From Nitrospirota bacterium (GTDB lineage Bacteria > Nitrospirota > Thermodesulfovibrionia > Thermodesulfovibrionales > Magnetobacteriaceae): a stretch of DNA of 43,010 bases. A program made the position numbers and the translations under genes. The DNA lies in assembly GCA_015233615.1 (NCBI GenBank), contig JADFXJ010000020.1, forward strand, positions 1 through 43,010, read 5' to 3'. The notes beneath the pieces were generated by a model, which was given only the letters and a program-made list of their open reading frames with translations, made no database searches and was not told where the DNA came from. Shown here piece after piece: positions 42,628 to 43,010 of the stretch. Every line of letters begins with the position of its first letter. The stretch's first letter is position 1.

Positions 42628-43010
42628 ATGCCTTTTAAACGCACTGAATCTGTGATTGAGGACGCACAAAAGCTTATTAGGGAATACGACCTTCCCGGGT
42701 ATGTGGAGACATATCTTGCGCAATACGCGTTAATATGCCTTAGTGTGGATGTCGAGCAGGCGGTATATGATATAATTGAAACTACTTCGTCATCCGTTAT
42801 ACGTAATGAACCCTTGAAGGTATTTATTCGTAACGCTTCAAAACGACTATTGCGCTCATTTAAGAAGGGCGAAATTGCAGGCTATCTTGGGTCGTTTGGT
42901 GAAGAAATAAAGTCGAAGTTCAATGATTTGCTTAACGATTACGAAAGGGACGTAACATTATATAACGATACTATGCAAGCAAGAAATGATGTTGCTCACG
43001 TCGGAGGCGC
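42628..43010 (+). CDS. HEPN nuclease-like protein, 3' end outside the window
   Basis: 127 codons are visible, starting at an ATG 2 nt after the DUF262 stop. The sequence is all-helical; at residues 119-124 'RNDVAH' gives the R-x4-H motif of catalytic HEPN ribonucleases, followed by 'VGG'. HEPN proteins of the RiboL-PSP/MAE_28990 kind are found beside DUF262 genes in defence loci. The remainder of the gene lies beyond 43010, so completeness cannot be judged. Confidence 0.75.
   Translation, partial: MPFKRTESVIEDAQKLIREYDLPGYVETYLAQYALICLSVDVEQAVYDIIETTSSSVIRNEPLKVFIRNASKRLLRSFKKGEIAGYLGSFGEEIKSKFNDLLNDYERDVTLYNDTMQARNDVAHVGG

Noticed and set aside
1..43010. CRISPR arrays, tRNA or rRNA genes
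   Set aside because: No regularly spaced repeats with unique spacers, and no tRNA T-arm or rRNA signature was noticed on either strand; short tRNAs could still be missed by eye.

Overview
The window reads as bacterial chromosome from a magnetotactic bacterium. From 35302 to 41428 it carries a magnetosome gene cluster: mamK, a LapA/MamL-like membrane protein, two unrecognised small proteins, mamP with two magnetochrome haem motifs, mamM, an EcsC-like protein and the LemA-type mamQ. This set, with unfamiliar small genes between the mam genes and many Rpn-type nucleases and PAS kinases around it, best fits the Nitrospirota (Magnetobacterium-like) lineage. That assignment is inference; Desulfobacterota or another deep-branching magnetotactic group is possible.

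Layout. 1-4010: an unrecognised 230-aa protein and a secreted WD40-caspase face each other and share the same unusual promoter architecture. 4100-5508: a palindromic repeat, an Rpn nuclease gene, and a free-standing duplicate of its C-terminal module. 5557-8524 (minus): an ABM-family protein, an ABC-2 exporter pair and a histidine phosphatase in one operon. 8674-15475 (plus): an NTF2-like secreted protein, an S55 (SpoIVB-type) protease, a secreted beta-propeller/FN3 protein and a LolD/MacB-like ABC pair. 15913-17992: ornithine-type decarboxylase and spermidine synthase. 18076-19742 is a decay zone: a nucleotidyltransferase antitoxin whose HEPN toxin is cut off by a 191-bp MITE-like palindrome, then an Rpn pseudogene broken by a 30-bp-arm perfect palindrome and a nonsense codon. 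19970-25708: a TauE/SafE permease (plus), then GNAT, REC-DUF3369-HD-GYP and TonB-receptor genes (minus). 26047-34833: a tandem array of HisKA_2 kinases and REC-GAF regulators with a broken copy at each end. 35302-41428: the magnetosome cluster. 41486-43010: a DUF262 protein and a HEPN nuclease that runs off the window.

How the genes work together. MamK forms the actin-like filament that positions magnetosomes. MamM is a CDF cation transporter, MamP a c-type cytochrome acting on iron inside the vesicle, and MamQ is needed for vesicle formation. The mam genes are co-directional with short gaps or 4-nt overlaps, so they look like one transcription unit. mamE, mamB, mamA, mamI and mamO are not in the window; they must lie elsewhere, or the cluster is a fragment.

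The most interesting signals are: (1) the magnetosome operon with its unassigned small genes, and its left edge falling inside a truncated response-regulator gene; (2) a strong Shine-Dalgarno plus ATG conserved inside three Rpn-family copies, pointing to an intragenic small protein that survives where the nuclease is destroyed and also exists as a duplicated separate ORF; (3) a 20-bp motif at identical spacing from the -10 box upstream of both the caspase gene and its uncharacterised neighbour. All calls come from reading the sequence; no database search was run.
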